A stretch of DNA of 64,000 nt from Puteibacter caeruleilacunae (GCA_005217565.1 SJCO01000017.1:113514-177513); one strand, 5' to 3'; positions 9,354 through 18,560 are shown, counted from the first letter of the stretch. Notes: generated by a model not told the origin, from the letters alone. Made by a program: numbers and translations.

Positions 9354-10313
9354 TTAATTTCTTGCTTTTAAAAGGATCTGTTTTTCTGTTATATCAAAAT
9401 CTAAGTCTAGTGAGAAACACATAGAATGTAGGATGCTTTCTAATCCTTCGTTTTCAAAGGTTGCTGTTAGTAATCTTTTGCCAAGAGTGGGATCTTCAAG
9501 TAGAACTGGTTGCTCGAAAAGCTTTGACAAATCGCTACATATCTGTTTTAATGGTTTTTTTTCGAATGATAAATGTCTTACCTTGAATTTATTTGTAGGA
9601 TCTATTTCATTATGAATGAGCAATACCTTTTGAGTATGGTTAAACTTAGCGATGTCTCCTTTGTGTAATTGGATGATGTTAGCATTTGAATTAAAACCTT
9701 TGAATTCAACTACTCCTGATTTTACCTTTATTATAGTTCGATCCTCTATTTCCGATAACCAAAACGATGTACCTAAGACGCGTGTTTGAGTAAAGTTCGT
9801 TGATATGATAAATGGTTTTTCAGGATTTCGTTCAATATCAAAAAATGCTTCCCCTGCTAGTCGCACAGCCCTAACTTTCTTTGAGAAATTGTTGTGAAAC
9901 TCTATGCTACTTCCTCCAGCAAGCAATACCTTCGAATCGTCGGGTAGTATAATTTCTTGATCTACTTCCTCCCAATTGGTGATTAGTGTTTGATTGTTGA
10001 TAAGTTTCGTTGAGTAGTAACCAATAATAGTTGTAGCCATTATAATGGCGATAACTGCTGCATGTTTAATAAGTTGTTGTAAACGTATTGTTCTTTTAAC
10101 TCTTTTGTCTTGTCTTATTTTTCTGTAGGCCTTATCTGCGTCAACATGTATTGCGTTTTTTCTTTCATTTTTGGCATTCCAATAGAGGGTAAGCTCATTA
10201 AAATAGCTTTCATGCTTAGAATCTTCCTTTATCCATCGTTGAATGCTTTTTTTCGTCTCAATATCACATTTCCCATTTAGATAATCAGTCAATATTTCTG
10301 TATTCATTTTCAT
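9354..10313 (-). CDS. FecR family anti-sigma factor
   Basis: A 319-residue inner-membrane protein. A cytoplasmic N-terminal region (about 1-80) would bind the sigma factor, a single membrane helix lies at about 85-103 (HAAVIAIIMATTIIGYY), and a periplasmic FecR domain follows (VDQEIILPDDSKVLLAGGSS, RLAGEAFFDIERNPEKPF). The C-terminal DUF4974/STN-like region (VRHLSFEKKPLKQICSDLS to the end) is the part expected to contact the receptor. It lies 55 bp upstream of the receptor and 100 bp downstream of the sigma gene. It should hold the sigma factor inactive until the receptor is occupied. A TAACTTTG box in the gap before it hints at an extra promoter. Confidence 0.93.
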   Translation of the reverse strand: MKMNTEILTDYLNGKCDIETKKSIQRWIKEDSKHESYFNELTLYWNAKNERKNAIHVDADKAYRKIRQDKRVKRTIRLQQLIKHAAVIAIIMATTIIGYYSTKLINNQTLITNWEEVDQEIILPDDSKVLLAGGSSIEFHNNFSKKVRAVRLAGEAFFDIERNPEKPFIISTNFTQTRVLGTSFWLSEIEDRTIIKVKSGVVEFKGFNSNANIIQLHKGDIAKFNHTQKVLLIHNEIDPTNKFKVRHLSFEKKPLKQICSDLSKLFEQPVLLEDPTLGKRLLTATFENEGLESILHSMCFSLDLDFDITEKQILLKARN

Positions 10314-10413
10314 GGTTTGCTCCTTTGATGCAACATAAGTTGATTGTAAACAAAGTTATTTTAGTTGCAAACTTGTTTACTCTATGGATAAGACTGCTGA
10401 CTTTTAAAAACCC

Positions 10414-10965
10414 CTATTGAGAATTTAGTTTTTTTAGTAAAAAAAGATAAATTAAATATTCTTTTTTGCTGAGGTCTTTTCTTAACTTCTTAATAGCGAG
10501 ATTTATATGGTTTTCGATGGTTTTTTTAGAAATCCCTAAAGATTCAGAAATTTCGGAATACGACATTTGCATTTCCCTGCGCATAATGAATATCTCACGA
10601 CATTTAGGAGGAAGGTTGTCAATGGCCAGGGCTATTTTATTTTTTACCTCATTTAAGGTCTTTTCCCGATGAAGGTCTAACGGATCATCTATGGGATCAC
10701 TTACTTCGTCAATTGAAACAATTGCTGTTCTGTATGATTTTTTTAGATAATCAAGACAAGCGTTTTTGACTGCCTGGTACAGATACGATGAATGTGATGT
10801 CTTAATCTTTGAGTAATTATTCCAGACCTTGATAAAGACTTCCTGTACAATATCTTCACTTGTATCTTTGTCCTTCACAAAGGAGAAGGCATAATTACAC
10901 AAGGTCGGATAAAGAGATTTGAAGCTTTCCTCAAATTCTTGTATGTTACTCGAAAATCGTATCAT
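10414..10965 (-). CDS. ECF-type RNA polymerase sigma-70 factor
   Basis: A 183-residue ECF sigma factor. Region 2 is at about 13-75 (SLYPTLCNYAFSFVKD, DIVQEVFIKVWNNY), where it binds core polymerase and the -10 element. Region 4 is at about 115-170 (LPPKCREIFIMRREMQMSY, ISKKTIENHINLAIKKLRK), a helix-turn-helix for the -35 element. It is the first gene of the sigma, FecR, receptor, DUF4249 cassette and belongs to the FecI-like Bacteroidota group. Length is normal. It should drive expression of the receptor and DUF4249 genes once released from FecR. Confidence 0.94.
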   Translation of the reverse strand: MIRFSSNIQEFEESFKSLYPTLCNYAFSFVKDKDTSEDIVQEVFIKVWNNYSKIKTSHSSYLYQAVKNACLDYLKKSYRTAIVSIDEVSDPIDDPLDLHREKTLNEVKNKIALAIDNLPPKCREIFIMRREMQMSYSEISESLGISKKTIENHINLAIKKLRKDLSKKEYLIYLFLLKKLNSQ

Positions 10966-11056
10966 AGTGCATTAGTTACTAGATCAACTCAATAATTACG
11001 ATTTAATAGAGTGAGTTTTTATTACAGGGTTGCAAGAAAAGCATTTTTAATGAAAA

Positions 11057-11088
11057 AAAGCCGGACAACACTATGGTTATCCGACTTT
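11057..11088 (-). terminator. Rho-independent terminator of gnd
   Basis: On the minus strand a 9-bp stem (one G-T pair) forms between 11088-11080 and 11065-11057. The 14-nt loop can add four more pairs. A run of T follows immediately. It lies 34 bp after the gnd stop codon. Confidence 0.85.
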
Positions 11089-11121
11089 ATTTTGTGCGAA
11101 TTATAGGTAACTAATTAAGTT

Positions 11122-12570
11122 CTATACATTATAAGTTGATGATGCAGTGTCACCTCCACGTCCAGTCCAGTTGGTATGGAAGAATTCTCCACGCGGTTTG
11201 TCTACACGTTCATAGGTGTGTGCTCCAAAATAATCACGTTGTGCTTGAAGCATATTCGCAGGTAACTGTTCGCTTCTAAATCCGTCGAAGTAGGTTAATG
11301 CAGAGGCAAAACAAGGAACCGCAATACCATTCATCATTGCAGTTGCTACTACATTACGCCAGCTTTGCTGAGCATCTTCTACTTTCTCCTTGAAATATGG
11401 ATCCAACAATAGATTCATCAATGTAGGATTATTGTCAAAAGCTTCTTTAATCTTACCAAGGAAAACCGAGCGAATGATACATCCTCCTCGCCACATTAAT
11501 GCAATACCTCCATAGTTAAGATTCCAGTTGTATTCCTTAGCTGCCTCTTGCATCAGGTTGTATCCCTGAGCATAGGAAACAATCTTAGATGCAAGCAATG
11601 CTTTGCGGAGATCTTCAATGAATGCTGCCTTATCTCCTTTAAATTCAGGTTGAGGACCAGTGATTGCTTTGGATGCTTCTACTCGAATATCCTTTTGTGC
11701 TGATAGACAACGGGCAAATACCGACTCACCTATTAGTGTTAAAGGAATACCTAAGTCTAATGCTGAGATACCTGTCCATTTTCCAGTTCCTTTTTGACCT
11801 GCAGTATCTAAAATCTTTTCAACAAGAGGTGCGCCATCTTCATCTACAAATCCTAGAATATCACGGGTTATTTCTATAAGATAAGAATCTAACTCGCCTT
11901 CATTCCACTCTTTGAATGTTTCATGCATTTCAGCGTGAGACATTCCAAGTAGATTTTTCATTAGGAAGTAGGCTTCTGATATAATTTGCATGTCACCGTA
12001 CTCAATACCATTGTGTACCATCTTAACAAAGTGACCAGCTCCGTTTTCTCCTACCCAGTCACAGCAAGGAGTTCCATCTTCTACTTTCGCAGCTACTGCT
12101 TGAAAGATGTCTTTTACATGTGGCCAGGCTTCATTTGATCCTCCTGGCATCATTGAAGGTCCAAGAAGCGCCCCTTCTTCTCCTCCCGATACTCCTGTGC
12201 CGATATATAATAAACCTTTGCTTTCAACATATTGGGTGCGACGAATGGTGTCAGGATAATGTGAATTTCCACCGTCAATAATGATATCTCCTTCTTCCAA
12301 ATGTGGAATGATCTGGTCGATGAAACTGTCAACAGGTTGTCCTGCTTTTACAAGCATCATTACTTTCCTAGGACGTTCCAGAGAGGCAACCAACTCTTCT
12401 ATTGAGTGGGCACCAATGAATTTTTTCCCTTGTCCACGTCCATTGATAAATTTGTCTACTTTATCAACAGTTCGGTTATACACGGCTACAGTAAATCCTT
12501 TACTTTCCATGTTCAGTACCAGGTTTTCTCCCATTACTGCCAAACCGATTAATCCTATGTCTGCCTTCAT
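11122..12570 (-). CDS. gnd: 6-phosphogluconate dehydrogenase, decarboxylating
   Basis: A 482-residue protein matching full-length Gnd, which oxidises 6-phosphogluconate to ribulose 5-phosphate and CO2 with NAD(P)+. The N-terminal Rossmann motif is GLAVMGENLVLNMESKGF with AVYNRTVDKV. Substrate and catalytic blocks are VSGGEEGALLGPSMMPGG, FVKMVHNGIEYGDMQ (catalytic Lys and His-Asn) and GQKGTGKWT. The C-terminal tail ANMLQAQRDYFGAHTY is the usual dimer-reaching segment. No zwf or pgl gene is adjacent; instead it ends a run of sugar-acid type genes, so it may serve gluconate-derived 6-phosphogluconate as well as the ordinary pentose phosphate pathway. Its stop is followed by a clear terminator. 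Confidence 0.97.
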   Translation of the reverse strand: MKADIGLIGLAVMGENLVLNMESKGFTVAVYNRTVDKVDKFINGRGQGKKFIGAHSIEELVASLERPRKVMMLVKAGQPVDSFIDQIIPHLEEGDIIIDGGNSHYPDTIRRTQYVESKGLLYIGTGVSGGEEGALLGPSMMPGGSNEAWPHVKDIFQAVAAKVEDGTPCCDWVGENGAGHFVKMVHNGIEYGDMQIISEAYFLMKNLLGMSHAEMHETFKEWNEGELDSYLIEITRDILGFVDEDGAPLVEKILDTAGQKGTGKWTGISALDLGIPLTLIGESVFARCLSAQKDIRVEASKAITGPQPEFKGDKAAFIEDLRKALLASKIVSYAQGYNLMQEAAKEYNWNLNYGGIALMWRGGCIIRSVFLGKIKEAFDNNPTLMNLLLDPYFKEKVEDAQQSWRNVVATAMMNGIAVPCFASALTYFDGFRSEQLPANMLQAQRDYFGAHTYERVDKPRGEFFHTNWTGRGGDTASSTYNV

Positions 12571-12633
12571 AATGTGTTGGTTTTAATATTATATTGATTT
12601 CTTTATTTTAATTTTTTATAACCTAGAAAAGGT

Positions 12634-13767
12634 TTACTTACATGTTACGGCTTTAAATCCTAATGCTAAAAGTTTTTGTTGTGCTGATTCTGGTATAGTA
12701 CCAGTGACTTCGAAAACAGGATATTCTCTCCTAATACCATAATCGCCCCTTTGTTTCTCAAACGTTTCGACAGATGATCTTAATTTCTTATCATCATGTT
12801 CGATTGGATATGTGGTTAAAATAGCTTTACCAATGATAGCTTGATCCGAACAATTCTCACAATTACCTACATTAATGATCGTTGAAGTTGGAAGATCAAC
12901 ATTCGTTGGTTGCCAGTTGTCAATTCCTAGTTTAAAAAAGCGACTGATAGCTTGCACACTCATCATTGTTCCATTTGCTTTACCATCCTTGGAATATCCC
13001 GCGATGTGTGGTGTTGCAATGTCAACTAGCGATAAGAGCTCAAGATCAATGTTGGGTTCCTTTTCCCAGCAGTCGATAATCGCCGCAGAAATCTTATTTT
13101 CTTTAATGGCATTCTTTAAGGCATTGGTTTCATTTACCTCTCCTCTACAAGTATTAATAAATACAGGGCATTTCTTTAAAGAATTAAAGAAATTTGTATT
13201 TGCTAAATGCCATGTTTTGTCAATCCCTTCATTAGTCAAAGGAACATGCAGTGTAATTATATCTGCTTCTTGCTTGATTGTTTCAAGGTCAACAAACTGA
13301 TTTGTTTCTTCCTTACGTTCCCTGGGAGGATCATTCTGAAGCACTTGCATGCCGAGAACTTCGCCCATTTTTACTACTTTTTTCCCTACGTTACCAACAC
13401 CAACTACACCAAGAGTTAATTGATCTAACTGGAGACCTTTTTGTGCTGCAATATGGAAAATTGAAGCTGTGACATACTGCTCAACTGATGCGGCATTACA
13501 TCCTGGTGCATTGGTCCATTCAATGCCTTTAGTCTTGCAATAAGCGGTATCAATATGGTCAAAACCTATGGTGGCCGTGGCTATAAATTTAATACGAGAC
13601 TGTTCAAGGTTCTCTTCATTACAGATTGTTCGTGTTCTGGTAATAACTGCATCGGCATCTTTGAGAATCTCTTTTCCTGTTTCTGAACCGGGTAGGTAAA
13701 CAACCTCTCCAAATGGTTCAAGTGCACCATGTATGTAAGGTATCTTATTATCTATAACTATCTTCAT
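12634..13767 (-). CDS. pdxB: 4-phosphoerythronate dehydrogenase (PdxB-type)
   Basis: A 377-residue D-2-hydroxyacid dehydrogenase of the PdxB family, which oxidises 4-phospho-D-erythronate in pyridoxal phosphate synthesis. The opening MKIVIDNKIPYIHGALEPFG and FIATATIGFDHID, WTNAPGCNAASVEQYV are PdxB hallmarks. The NAD-binding motif is GVVGVGNVGKKV near 125, and the catalytic Arg, Glu and His region covers INTCRGEVNE and PHIAGYSKDGKANG. The last 90 residues form the extra dimerisation domain specific to PdxB. It lies 63 bp upstream of gnd on the same strand, within a sugar-acid gene block, so a sugar-acid dehydrogenase role is a possible alternative, but the full PdxB architecture favours the vitamin pathway. 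Confidence 0.9.
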   Translation of the reverse strand: MKIVIDNKIPYIHGALEPFGEVVYLPGSETGKEILKDADAVITRTRTICNEENLEQSRIKFIATATIGFDHIDTAYCKTKGIEWTNAPGCNAASVEQYVTASIFHIAAQKGLQLDQLTLGVVGVGNVGKKVVKMGEVLGMQVLQNDPPRERKEETNQFVDLETIKQEADIITLHVPLTNEGIDKTWHLANTNFFNSLKKCPVFINTCRGEVNETNALKNAIKENKISAAIIDCWEKEPNIDLELLSLVDIATPHIAGYSKDGKANGTMMSVQAISRFFKLGIDNWQPTNVDLPTSTIINVGNCENCSDQAIIGKAILTTYPIEHDDKKLRSSVETFEKQRGDYGIRREYPVFEVTGTIPESAQQKLLALGFKAVTCK

Positions 13768-13869
13768 TACTTATAATGATTATTCAATTTAAGGATGTCA
13801 GAATTGAGTAACTTACTTTTTCTCCCTTCTCTCCGATTCCTTTGTCCGGTTTTCCGGTCTCTGTTTTCC

Positions 13870-14853
13870 TTATTTATCTTTTCCTAATATTCTTTCCATC
13901 ACTCGTGTGGTGTTGGCCGCTGTTGTTACGTTTGCAGGACTTTTTTCATTCCCTAATAATTCGCTTACAACAGTCTGGATAAAATATTGTTCAACATGTG
14001 TTGGCTTTTCAAAGTAAAATTCCTTTTCTCCGTGTGGTGTTTTTACTTTTATAGGACTAAACTTAAACGTTGAAAATTCAATCTTACCTTGATCTCCAAT
14101 AATGTCTATGGTGTCAATATTGGTATCTTCGGCACAAGTAAAACACCAATTTCCAGTAGCAGTTACTCCTGAGCTGTGTTTCCAGGTTGCAGAAACGGTG
14201 TCTTCGGCAGGATATAAGCCCCCATGATTGGTCGAAAATCCATTTTCTTCTGTAATTTCTCCTAATATATATGAAAGGTAGTCCAGTTGATGTGCAGCTA
14301 AGTCAACAAAATGTCCTCCTCCTGAAATTTCAGGTATAACACGCCATGCCGGATTTTTTGTCTGCAAATCGCTAGGTGATGGAGAACGATAGAAGCGAAG
14401 ATTAACCAACATTGGTTTACCAATAGTTCCCTGTTCAATCAACTCCTTGATCTTTACAAACAATGGAAGAGATCTTCGGTAATAGGCTACAAACAATGGT
14501 ATACCTGTTTGATTGGAGGTTTCAATCATTTGCTGACACTGTTCAAAATTTAATGCCATTGGTTTCTCAACATAAACAGGTTTGCCAGCTTTTAAGGCCT
14601 GAATCGCATAAGAGCAATGCGTGTCTGGAGGTGTTGCAATGTAAATTGCATTCACATCTGGATCATTAATTAACGCATCAGCATTATCATACCACTTGGG
14701 AACACGGTGTCTGTGTGCATAATCCTTGGCTAATTCTCCATTACGTCGCATCACCGCCACTAAAGAAGAGTCGTCGATCAGGTTGAATGCAGGCCCACTC
14801 TTCTGCTCTGTTACATTACCGCATCCTATAATTCCCCAGTTAACTTGTTTCAT
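13870..14853 (-). CDS. Gfo/Idh/MocA family oxidoreductase
   Basis: A 327-residue NAD(P)-dependent oxidoreductase. The N-terminal Rossmann motif is WGIIGCGNVTEQKSGPAF (residues 5-22), followed by IYIATPPDTHCSYAIQALK and the family signature YVEKPMALN near residue 95, whose Lys is catalytic. The C-terminal alpha/beta domain has GGGHFVDLAAHQLDYL, the usual substrate and His region. The family acts on sugars, inositols and sugar acids, and the exact substrate is not readable. It starts 18 bp after the LarA-like gene, so the two are probably co-translated in one operon. A purine-rich stretch on the coding strand (about 13815-13865) separates it from pdxB. Confidence 0.9.
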   Translation of the reverse strand: MKQVNWGIIGCGNVTEQKSGPAFNLIDDSSLVAVMRRNGELAKDYAHRHRVPKWYDNADALINDPDVNAIYIATPPDTHCSYAIQALKAGKPVYVEKPMALNFEQCQQMIETSNQTGIPLFVAYYRRSLPLFVKIKELIEQGTIGKPMLVNLRFYRSPSPSDLQTKNPAWRVIPEISGGGHFVDLAAHQLDYLSYILGEITEENGFSTNHGGLYPAEDTVSATWKHSSGVTATGNWCFTCAEDTNIDTIDIIGDQGKIEFSTFKFSPIKVKTPHGEKEFYFEKPTHVEQYFIQTVVSELLGNEKSPANVTTAANTTRVMERILGKDK

Positions 14854-14871
14854 ATCTGTATATAAGATTTC

Positions 14872-16152
14872 TTAAAACCGATTTTTCCAGGCCCATAAAC
14901 CCAGTGCCGGATTAGAAATATAGAAAATTTCTTCACCGTTATCAAGTGTGTTGAAACCATCATTTAGTTTCATTGGGTCATAAATCTTTGTCATTTCATT
15001 ATAGTCTTGCCACCTAAAACCAACTGACTCAATCTCTTCCTTTGTTAAATTACCTTGTGTTGGTGAGGTACAATATGTAATATTAAATCTTCCTTCCGAT
15101 GAGCCATGAATCAGATGGGCTGCAGCACTTAGATTATTTCTTAAGTCTTCGTTATCCTTTACAGCCTGCAAGGTCTTGGGAGTGCCACAATACCCATATT
15201 TACGAATTAAACGATCAATATCTTTGTCTTCCCCAAATTCAACGAGTTTAGGAGCAAGTACAATGAGCTCTCCTTCATCAGCAATAGCCATTCGTGTACG
15301 ATAGATACTTTTATTACCAAGCCATGTGCTTGTAAATTCTTCCGGATCGAGATAGACAACAACCTTTTCCAATTGGTGCTCTAACAGTTCAAAATTAACC
15401 TGTAGTGATAGTTTTGCTGCTTGTTCAAATGTTTCCTGATCATCACCTATAAACAATCCACGCATATGCATATTCCCATCTTTTCCTTTGCCCATTACTG
15501 TTAGAATATAGAGTATTGGCAGCTCTTGACCGAAGTATTCAGATCCATAATTGAATAGTTTACGTACAGGAGTGTCGGCACGCCCCATCATTTTCTCCAT
15601 GCCGTATGCAGCTCCAACAAAATGACTTTTGTTGATTCCTTCTGCGCCACCTGTTCCAACAAATATATTCTTATTGTGATTAGCCATGCCAACTACCTCA
15701 TGCGGGACTACCTGTCCGATGGAGAGAATAAGGTCATGACCACCATCTCGAAGCAACTTATTTACCTGAACAGGCCAGGGAAAATCAACTGCCTTATCAG
15801 AGACGTCTTTAACAAAATCAGCAGGAACTTCTCCAAGGGTAACAACATCATTGCGCCAGTCGTGAATCCTGAATAGTGCTTTAGGTATCGGACCAAACAT
15901 TTTGGAGATTTGTTCATCAGTCATCGGATTGTGAGTTCCCAATGCTGGCAAAATATCTGTCAATTGATTCCCAAAATACTCCCACGCCATGGTCGTTATT
16001 GGACCCGCATATGAGTTTAATCGTGTAAAGTCAGGGGGGATTGCCAAGACTTTCTCTTTATTTTGGATGCGATTGAATACCTGAAAAAGTACATCTCTTA
16101 ATTCATTATCTGAAAAAGAGTAATCAACAGCACCTTTTGAGTAATATATCAT
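14872..16152 (-). CDS. LarA-like nickel-dependent 2-hydroxyacid racemase/epimerase (DUF2088)
   Basis: The ATG at 16152 gives 426 residues and starts 4 bp after the preceding stop; longer versions would overlap that gene. The DUF2088/LarA residues are in place: D41 and R44 in PPDFTR, H74 in LGTH, H151 in VVPHEVVG, K161 in the lysine position that binds the nickel-pincer cofactor in lactate racemase, and H177. LarA homologues invert C2 of 2-hydroxyacids including lactate, malate and D-gluconate. Between a uronate locus and gnd, a D-gluconate/D-mannonate 2-epimerase role is attractive, but this is inference. Cofactor genes larB, larC and larE are not in the window. Cytoplasmic, no signal peptide. 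Confidence 0.85.
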   Translation of the reverse strand: MIYYSKGAVDYSFSDNELRDVLFQVFNRIQNKEKVLAIPPDFTRLNSYAGPITTMAWEYFGNQLTDILPALGTHNPMTDEQISKMFGPIPKALFRIHDWRNDVVTLGEVPADFVKDVSDKAVDFPWPVQVNKLLRDGGHDLILSIGQVVPHEVVGMANHNKNIFVGTGGAEGINKSHFVGAAYGMEKMMGRADTPVRKLFNYGSEYFGQELPILYILTVMGKGKDGNMHMRGLFIGDDQETFEQAAKLSLQVNFELLEHQLEKVVVYLDPEEFTSTWLGNKSIYRTRMAIADEGELIVLAPKLVEFGEDKDIDRLIRKYGYCGTPKTLQAVKDNEDLRNNLSAAAHLIHGSSEGRFNITYCTSPTQGNLTKEEIESVGFRWQDYNEMTKIYDPMKLNDGFNTLDNGEEIFYISNPALGLWAWKNRF

Positions 16153-16156
16153 GTGC

Positions 16157-17059
16157 CTAAAGGTTATTTTGAATTGTTTCCCAATCTGGGTCTTCAGGAA
16201 GATATGCATCAAATTCTTCTATAAGACTTTGCTCGTAGTCTCCCTCGTATTCCATATTGTAAAATTTTGGAAGGGCTTCTTTATAGAATCGTTCCCACGA
16301 CTTTTCTTCGTGTCCGGGATTGATAGGATAAAACAGTACTCCGTTAGATTTCGCTGCTTTGAAATCGCCGGGTGCATCTCCAATCATTAGTATTTTATTG
16401 TCGGGATACTTCCCCTTTGCAGCAAGAGCAATATGTTCTGTCTTGGTCCCAAATTCTTGTCCGGCAATAACGCTCACTAAGTGTTCGATATCATTTTCTT
16501 TCCATTCTCGAACAAGAGCTTCAACTGGAGTTTGGGATACGACAATCGCATCGGCTTGTAGTGTTATCCTTTCCAAAGATTCCTTAACATATGGAAAGGG
16601 AGGCATACCATGAACCATACCAGTGATTGTTTCATTTACAGCAACAGACCATCCAAAGGTTTGATTGATTATAGCATCATTGACTTCTGAAACGTATCTT
16701 TCCAGTGCTGGATTTCCTAATTTTGTTTCCTTGCTAACCCAGTCTTTTACGGCTTGGATATTGGGCGCCTCAAAGTTGCGGGCTTTAACTTCCGGACGTT
16801 CTACTATTAATTCAAAGAAACGTATAAGTGCCAGAAAACGGTTAATACCCCTAGTCTTCGAATATAAATTCACAAATTCCCAGGTTTCCCTGGCATATTT
16901 GGAAATTGGCTGAAGATTCCAATGCTTAATTAAGTTCGGACAGAAACATTCTTTTTGCTTAATTTCCATGGTGTCAAAAACACACCCGTCAGAGTCGATT
17001 CCAATGAAAAAATCTTTAGTAGGCTTAAGCTCTTTTAGTTGTTGTTGAAGTTTATCCAT
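16157..17059 (-). CDS. HAD-superfamily hydrolase (sugar phosphatase-like)
   Basis: A 300-residue HAD hydrolase. Motif I is GIDSDGCVFDTM near residue 20 (nucleophile Asp plus acid/base Asp), motif II VVSQTP, and motif IV GDAPGDFKAAKSNG with the metal-binding aspartates. A large helical cap lies between motifs I and II. It is longer than simple phosphoglycolate-type enzymes. It ends 4 bp before the LarA-like start codon, indicating tight coupling, and is preceded by a hairpin in the gap after the phosphofructokinase gene. The neighbours suggest a sugar phosphate or sugar-acid phosphate substrate, for example 6-phosphogluconate, but nothing in the sequence proves this. Confidence 0.85.
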   Translation of the reverse strand: MDKLQQQLKELKPTKDFFIGIDSDGCVFDTMEIKQKECFCPNLIKHWNLQPISKYARETWEFVNLYSKTRGINRFLALIRFFELIVERPEVKARNFEAPNIQAVKDWVSKETKLGNPALERYVSEVNDAIINQTFGWSVAVNETITGMVHGMPPFPYVKESLERITLQADAIVVSQTPVEALVREWKENDIEHLVSVIAGQEFGTKTEHIALAAKGKYPDNKILMIGDAPGDFKAAKSNGVLFYPINPGHEEKSWERFYKEALPKFYNMEYEGDYEQSLIEEFDAYLPEDPDWETIQNNL

Positions 17060-17096
17060 TGTGCTATGTTTTAATTTCTATTTGAAGTGATTCGTA

Positions 17097-17122
17097 ACCT
17101 GCCTGTGATATTTCAGGCAGGT
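17097..17122. other. 9-bp hairpin between phosphofructokinase and HAD genes
   Basis: ACCTGCCTG (17097-17105) and CAGGCAGGT (17114-17122) pair perfectly around an 8-nt loop. It lies in the 129-bp gap inside the minus-strand gene run, about 40 bp upstream of the HAD start. There is no T run on the minus strand, so it may be an intra-operon processing or attenuation structure rather than a full terminator. Confidence 0.55.
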
Positions 17123-17188
17123 AGTTATGTTTTATTTTAACAACACGATTCTTGGTGCAATTGCACATTGAAATGCATTGTTTCAGGT

Positions 17189-18484
17189 TTACGATACAAC
17201 TGCCCTATAAGCTTGAGGGATATATTTTTCAAGCTTCTGGGGGGCGAAGACGCGTTCAAAGCTGGTGAATCGCTGGATGCCGTTGATAACAGGAACCGAC
17301 ACCCAGTCTTCTCCTATTAGTGGTCGTACGTAATTGAGGAACTCATCTGTTACGTCTACTCTGCTCTCTGCAATCCATTTTTGAGGGAAGAACCTTTCTG
17401 AAAGGGCTACTTTCTCCAATGGAACTTTATCGTATCTTACGTTGTAAATAAATCCAGGCTCTCGTAGAATAGTTGCCATCCATCCATTGCCATCATTCAT
17501 GGCTATATCAACAGCTTTCTGACCAACTCGGTATGCTTCGTTAAGATCAACGGTTGATGCATAAATCATTGCATGTCGTTGATCGGTTCCAGGTATCTGA
17601 CCTCGAGCAGAGCCTGTTGCATTAATACCTTCTTTATTGAGATGGTTAACAACAGATTGTTGTACCGACAATTGACTGGCACCAAATGAGGTGTGCCCAA
17701 ATGAATCTTTAACAGCTCCAATATCTCCAACATCAAATCCCTCACTAACAACTACAATACAGCGACCATCCTTCTTGATTTGGTCATTGACTTTGTCTGT
17801 AAGCTCAGCAATTGAGACCTGCGATTCAGTCATATAGATTTGTAAAGGCATTTCTCTGTTTGGATCAGCTAATCTGGCCGCCGCTGGGATATAGCCTATT
17901 TTTCGTCCCATAGCTTGAACTACCATAACAGGATCGGCAGGAGATGATCCCATGTTTTCCTGGTTAATGTTTTGGATCATATGAGACCAGTATTTTGCAA
18001 CACTGCCATAACCTGGCGTATGATCGATTAGTGTAAATTCACTATCACCAACGTCATTATCAATGGTTTTTGGGGCTCCAACTGCTATTAGTTCTAATCC
18101 ATGTTCTTTGGCAATCTGACTAACCTTAAAAGCGGTATGTTGAGAATCATTACCTCCAATATAAAAGAAGTATCCTACCTGGTGAGTTTTAAATATCTCA
18201 ATGAGTCGTTCAAAATCTTCATCCTGGTGTTCTTTTAATTTGTAACGACAGGTTCCTATACTTCCTGCTGCAGGTGTTGTTCTAAGCAAGACAACTTCTT
18301 CATCGGATTGAACAGATAGATCGAGAAGCTCCTCTTTCAGTACTCCTTCTATACCATGCCAACCTCCATATACTGTTCCAAAAGTTTCTGGGAATTGGCG
18401 ACAACTCTCAATGATCCCTCTTAGTGTACTATTGATAACCGATGATGGTCCTCCTGATTGAGCAACAATGACATTTTTATTCAT
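17189..18484 (-). CDS. pfp: Phosphofructokinase, pyrophosphate-dependent type
   Basis: A 431-residue PFK-family enzyme that phosphorylates fructose 6-phosphate. GGNDS at 110-114 has Asp113 in the position where ATP-dependent enzymes have Gly, and PKTIDND at 138-144 has Lys where ATP-enzymes have Gly; both point to pyrophosphate as donor. MGRKIGYIPAAARLADP and the N-terminal SGGPSSVINSTLRG are typical. The Asn in GGNDS replaces the usual first Asp, a variant I believe is common in this clade. The reaction would be reversible and saves ATP, fitting an anaerobe. It is the first gene of the minus-strand block, next to a LacI-type regulator, so it may be controlled with sugar-acid use. Confidence 0.9.
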   Translation of the reverse strand: MNKNVIVAQSGGPSSVINSTLRGIIESCRQFPETFGTVYGGWHGIEGVLKEELLDLSVQSDEEVVLLRTTPAAGSIGTCRYKLKEHQDEDFERLIEIFKTHQVGYFFYIGGNDSQHTAFKVSQIAKEHGLELIAVGAPKTIDNDVGDSEFTLIDHTPGYGSVAKYWSHMIQNINQENMGSSPADPVMVVQAMGRKIGYIPAAARLADPNREMPLQIYMTESQVSIAELTDKVNDQIKKDGRCIVVVSEGFDVGDIGAVKDSFGHTSFGASQLSVQQSVVNHLNKEGINATGSARGQIPGTDQRHAMIYASTVDLNEAYRVGQKAVDIAMNDGNGWMATILREPGFIYNVRYDKVPLEKVALSERFFPQKWIAESRVDVTDEFLNYVRPLIGEDWVSVPVINGIQRFTSFERVFAPQKLEKYIPQAYRAVVS

Positions 18485-18560
18485 AAGGCCTTTTTTTATT
18501 GGTTTCTAATGAGGTTTTATTCAATAGGTTCTGTAAGTTACTAAAAAAGATTTGAATATG

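Noticed and set aside
17498..18484. GGNDS in the phosphofructokinase as a lost metal-binding residue
   Set aside because: Asn in this position is, to my knowledge, common in Bacteroidota and clostridial pyrophosphate-type enzymes, and the other motifs are complete.
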